From NCBI GenBank assembly GCA_036897625.1, contig JAYMTA010001027.1:1-22295 (forward strand): DNA of 22,295 nt, in the 5' to 3' direction. The notes beneath the pieces were generated by a model. It made no database searches and was not told where the DNA came from. It saw only the letters and a list, made by a program, of their open reading frames with translations. Of this stretch, positions 19,021 through 22,295 are shown piece after piece; positions within the stretch are counted from its first letter, which is position 1; each line of letters opens with the position of its first letter. Both the position numbers and the translations under genes were made by a program. The DNA comes from Pelargonium cotyledonis. Its lineage: Eukaryota; Streptophyta; Magnoliopsida; Geraniales; Geraniaceae.

Positions 19021-19523
19021 GGGCCAACTTCATTTCATCTTCATCTATACTCTTCGACGAGTGCAGTCCCGTAAAAATCCCTCTCACCGATAGCTATATT
19101 CTCTAGTTAAGATTGTTGTGCTTTCGGGTTGAAATCATAAATTTGAATTGTGTGTTGACCGTGTTACTAGAAAATGAGGGAGCCGCTAGCTCAATTTCAT
19201 TCATAGAACCACAATAATTGGTATTAGGCGCGCGGGCTGATACTATGGACTGGGCCAATGCAGTAAATTGTAAGAGCTGCAGTTTTGGGCCAGTTTAAAG
19301 ATATTTTACTTGTAGGAAACTAATTATTTCCTAATTTTTTGCTAGTACTATTATCGGTTTTAGTATTTCATATTAATTATTGTTTCCTATTTTAGTTGGT
19401 TTCTTAGTCCTCACTTATGTATCCATTGGAAACCCTAAATTACTTGTGAGTGAGAGATCAATCTTAAGAACAACATAAACCTACGATATCTTTTTAGGAG
19501 TTCTCAATTACTCGTGATCGATC
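19021..19523. other. Spacer upstream of copy 4, possible LTR-like insert
   Basis: The shared spacer (tatattctctagttaagatt) ends around 19250 in a gcgcgcgggctgatactatgg block that recurs at 21622-21640. From about 19312 on the sequence no longer matches the other spacers and shows ttgtaggaaactaattattt, ttggaaaccctaaattac and gagagatcaatcttaagaac. That style is typical of plant LTR U3-R-U5 regions. No clear TG...CA ends were fixed. Confidence 0.35.
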
Positions 19524-20910
19524 ATGGTGAAAAATAACACAGACAATATTGATGGTGGAAGCAAGAAGATGATGAATCTATCTTCTTCTTCGTCAAAATC
19601 ATATATTTCAGATCTAAGCGACGAGTTATTGGTAGAAATTTTGTGCAGAACTGGTTCTTCCAAATACGCAACTCAGTGCAAATCTATATGCAAACGTTGG
19701 CTCTCTCTCGTCAATGTTAGCACTCTGATTCATCAGCTGATTCGTATTTTCTTCGCCGATGGCGACGGATCAACCACAAGGAAGAGAATGAGCTACCTAC
19801 GTTTTTGTTACAGAATATTTCGACCCTACTACAGATGATAGTGAGAAGAATACTCATCATGCTATTGATCACAGCTTCAAATACAACATCGAATTACTGA
19901 TGCTCAAGCCTCTAAACTTTCTCCCCTGCAACCCAATTTTTATTCTGGCAACTTTTAAGGATTTGGTGCTATGCTGCCCAAATAAGTTCGATCACAGTGT
20001 TTACTACATATGCAATCCCTTCACAAGGCAATGGATGACTCTTCCGCAACCGCCTCCATTGCCTATTCGGGTTGAGTATACAAAATTTCATACTGGTCTT
20101 ATAGTCTCTGATGACGATGATTATGGTTTCATATTTAAGGTGGTGCGTATTGTTCCTCTCTACGATTTGAGCTTTGTCGGCGGAAAAGATAGAATGATTG
20201 TGGATATTTTTTCATTACATGGTCGTGCCAACGAGTGGAGACAGATGGTTGTCTGCGTAGACAACCCGAGAATGTACAATATATTTCTTAACCGGGAAGT
20301 CGTGTCTTACAATGGAATGATTCTTTGGTTAAGCAAGGAAAAAGATATTTTGGGGTTAGAATTTATTGATGATACTTGTCGTTTTTTCAGTGTTTCACTT
20401 CCTACCTACGACTCCATAAAATACTCAGTTTTCTCTCTATTAGGGGTCTGCAATGGGTGTTTGCAAATAGTCAAATTGTTTCGTCGTTTTGAGAGAAATA
20501 ACTCCATCTATGATTTGAAGTTAATTATTTGGCAGCTCAATATTAGTCATCATAGCCAGTCGTGGGAGGTTGTGAATGAGATACATTTTAGTGAAATCGC
20601 GAAATCGAGAGCTTCTTCTATTGCTAAAAGTTGTTATCGGAACCGGAAAGGGACATTCCAGAATCATGTTTTGGCTTTCCACCCACATGATGGAGATATT
20701 TTGTATTTGTTTTCTGCTCCAAAATCTATCGATAGATTTTTTGATAAGGCCTGAACGAGCTATGTATTTTTGTGTAACGTAAGGAAGAAAACAATTGAGA
20801 TAGTTTCAGAGATTCGAACACCGTGCGATTTCTCATGGACTGGCTTCCCAATTGTGCAGCCTTGCTGGCCTACCCAAGTCCCTCACTTTTTCAACTCTAC
20901 CTGTAGTTAG
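19524..20910 (+). pseudogene. F-box copy 4, two frameshifts and a nonsense codon
   Basis: The ATG at 19524 opens MVKNNTDNIDGGSKKMMNLS and a full F-box (ISDLSDELLVEILCRTGSSK). Near 19722 a one-base loss moves the frame; the ancestral reading SDSSADSYFLRRWRRINHKE continues in another frame. A second shift near 19815-19830 leads to the frame that reads AIDHSFKYNIELLMLKPL and stays open to 20754. The TGA at 20752-20754 is a nonsense change: the same frame continues with TSYVFLCNVRKKTIEIVSEI and ends PCWPTQVPHFFNSTCS, with the TAG at 20908-20910. The longest surviving frame (19900-20754, 284 codons) lacks the F-box, so no normal product is expected. Confidence 0.88.
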
Positions 20911-21180
20911 TTATGTTCCCAACTTTGAGGTTCTAGAGTAATTGCATTTCAATTTTGTTTTGGATTAGAATATTTCAATTATGTTCCCAACTTTGGTTTT
21001 GGCAATTCATAGTATTTGTTTGTATAGTACTTTAGTTGTTTGACAATTAGTTTGAGCTGTGAAATTGTCTAATAATTGTTGCATATCTCCATTTTTGAAG
21101 ACAGTGGTGTTCAAGGATAAATGGAAATAACAATACTCATGGTCTATTGTTGTGCTGTTGTGGATAGTGATTGATCATGC
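20911..21180. other. 3' flank of F-box copy 4
   Basis: The shared gttagttatgttcccaactt flank and tatagtactttagttgtttg with gcatatctccattt match the spacer after copy 2 (16880-16940). No gene was seen. Confidence 0.45.
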
Positions 21181-21362
21181 ATGGTGGAAAATTGTTATTT
21201 CTTCAATTCCAACAAGGATTAATTACTAATTTTCATCGAGTCTGTAATAATTTTTCTTCATAGCACTTGAAATATAGATGATCCGATCCATTTTATATTT
21301 TGGCAACTTAATTGTAAGGATCAGTACTATATCCTGCCCGAATAAAAATGATCACAATGTTG
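21181..21362 (+). pseudogene. Deleted relic of a further F-box copy
   Basis: atggtggaaaattgttattt matches the start of copy 1 (MVENC). Then tcttcaattccaacaagg resembles the ttcaattacaacaatgag block of copy 3. ttttatattttggcaactta, then aaggatcagtac and cctgcccgaataaaaatgat, matches the VYILATCKDLVLCCPNxxDH block. The F-box itself and the whole C-terminal half are gone. This shows the array once extended at least one more unit to the right. Confidence 0.6.
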
Positions 21363-21870
21363 AAGGTGTCTTCCCATAAGTGTTCACGGATAATGTTGTT
21401 AAGATATATGTAACACCATGATTCAAGCACTGCAGCATTTTGATAAATGTACTCGTAAGTTTTAATACATTTAGAAAGGTTGCTATATTTTCTAGTTGAG
21501 AATTGAGATTGTTGTGTTTTCCGGTTTAAATCATAGATGGCTGGGTTACTAGCAAATGATGGAGACGCTATTATTGTGTAGCTCAATTTCGATCATAAAA
21601 CAGCAATAATTAGAATTAGGCGCTCGGGCTGATACTTTGGAGTGAGCTATTGCAGTTTGGGTCTTCAGGCTGCAGTTCTGAGTTGCAGTTAATAACCTCA
21701 ATCGTTGTAGTGTTAATTTAACAAATTAAAAGATTCTTGCATAAAATTAAGGGATTTAAAAAAAAAACACGAGAATCAACAACTACTATCAAAAGAGATC
21801 GGTAACCTACTTTAGTAATCCGAAAACTCTCCACCAACTATCAAAAAAGTGGTCTGGCTCAGCATGGAGA
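21363..21870. other. Spacer after the last F-box relic
   Basis: tgctatattttctagttgag with gattgttgtgttttccgg, then attgtgtagctcaatttcga, gcgctcgggctgatactttgg and aatttaacaaattaaaagat, repeat the spacer blocks seen after copies 2 and 3. The array's duplicated DNA therefore reaches about 21795. No ORF with a recognisable product was seen. Confidence 0.5.
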
Positions 21871-21877
21871 TTAAAAC

Positions 21878-21960
21878 CTCTAGGGTTTCTATGGGATTAG
21901 GGTTCCTTGTGTTGCAACTAGGGTTTCCTAGTTTTGGAGGGGGGTGGCCGGCTTATAAGG
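21878..21960. promoter_or_regulatory. Promoter-like region with telo-box motifs
   Basis: Three copies of a reversed telo-box-like motif (ctagggtttc at about 21880, ttagggttcc at about 21897, ctagggtttcc at about 21920) are followed by ggcttataaggagg, a TATA-like site at about 21951-21960. This could be the promoter of a gene beginning at the right edge, or part of an LTR, where the same motif order is also common. Confidence 0.35.
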
Positions 21961-22295
21961 AGGAGGAGTGAGTTGCTTCCTTCTACTGTATTTCCATCTG
22001 CGGTTGTGTGTATCTCTGGTTTAGAACAAATCCTTTTTTTTTCATCTAATGGCGGCGGTGGCAGTGTCAGGGGGAAGGGCGATAAGGCTGAGAGCCGTTC
22101 GATAGTAAAGGAGGGCAGAGCAGGACTGGGGGTGATCTGGTAGCAAGGGGCAACGGTGTTGGAGGGACGGAGGAGGGGGGAGTTTCTTCCTTCCACTGTA
22201 TTTCCATCTGCGGTTGTGTGGATCTCCAGTTGAGAACAAATCCTCTTTTGTGCATCTAATGGCTGCGGTGGCAGTGTCAGGGGGAAGGGCGACGA
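21958..22295. repeat. Tandem repeat, 210-bp period, running off the window
   Basis: tttccatctgcggttgtgtg occurs at 21991 and 22201, and the blocks on both sides keep the same 210-bp offset (agaacaaatcc, catctaatggc, gcggtggcagtgtcaggggg). One full unit (about 21958-22167) and 128 bp of the next are visible. Both hold an ATG (22049, 22259) in the frame MAAVAVSGGRA; the first meets TAG after 18 codons. The minus strand is open through both units, from the window edge to a TAG at 21918-21920, because 210 is a multiple of three. Neither reading is recognisable. Confidence 0.7.

Noticed and set aside
1..22295. CRISPR array, bacterial operon or phage-type system
   Set aside because: The window has plant gene architecture; no regularly spaced short repeats or prokaryotic gene organisation were seen.

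Overview
The window looks like nuclear DNA from a flowering plant, most likely a eudicot (perhaps an asterid). The evidence is AT-rich intergenic DNA, 5'-UTR introns with GT-AG ends, TATA boxes, telo-box (AAACCCTAA) and TGGGCC leader/promoter motifs, a Stowaway-type MITE, SINE/LINE/LTR-like relics, and two typical plant protein families: DUF3475-DUF668 and F-box. No species can be named from the sequence alone.

Left part (1-8300). The first 91 bases are the 5' end of a GC-rich gene on the minus strand that runs off the window. About 8 kb of mostly non-coding DNA follows. It holds a SINE-like relic (about 3310-3400), a diverged direct tandem duplication of about 0.89 kb (3807-4708 and 4714-5597) whose copies each carry a telo-box leader and a short lysine-rich ORF, an LTR/primer-binding-site-like junction near 6640-6665, and a LINE-type RNase H fragment near 7553-7735. 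A coding-like minus-strand tract at 1647-1952 is unexplained.

Middle (8280-12370). One intact gene encodes a 545-residue DUF3475-DUF668 protein of the PSK-simulator (PSI) superfamily. It has a clear TATA box, a pyrimidine-rich 5' leader and a 551-bp 5'-UTR intron.

Right part (12370-21800). This is a tandem array of one F-box family in a single orientation. Copy 1 (12784-14115) is intact at 443 aa, with its own promoter and 5'-UTR intron. Copies 2 (15200-16805), 3 (17343-18677) and 4 (19524-20910) are nearly full length but broken by frameshifts, deletions or a nonsense codon. Two much-reduced relics lie at 18962-19020 and 21181-21362. Copy 2 is the most striking: its ancestral ATG is now ACG, a 253-bp Stowaway MITE sits in its N-terminal coding region, and the MITE's terminal repeat supplies a new in-frame ATG plus the first 12 codons before the F-box. 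A 20-bp deletion later truncates it. The shared spacer DNA shows that whole gene-plus-flank units were duplicated. The picture is birth-and-death evolution, with one likely working substrate adaptor for SCF ubiquitin ligases and several decaying sisters.

Right edge (21870-22295). Promoter-like sequence with three AGGGTTT/AGGGTTCC motifs and a TATA-like site leads into a 210-bp direct tandem repeat that continues past the window. No gene can be assigned there with confidence.
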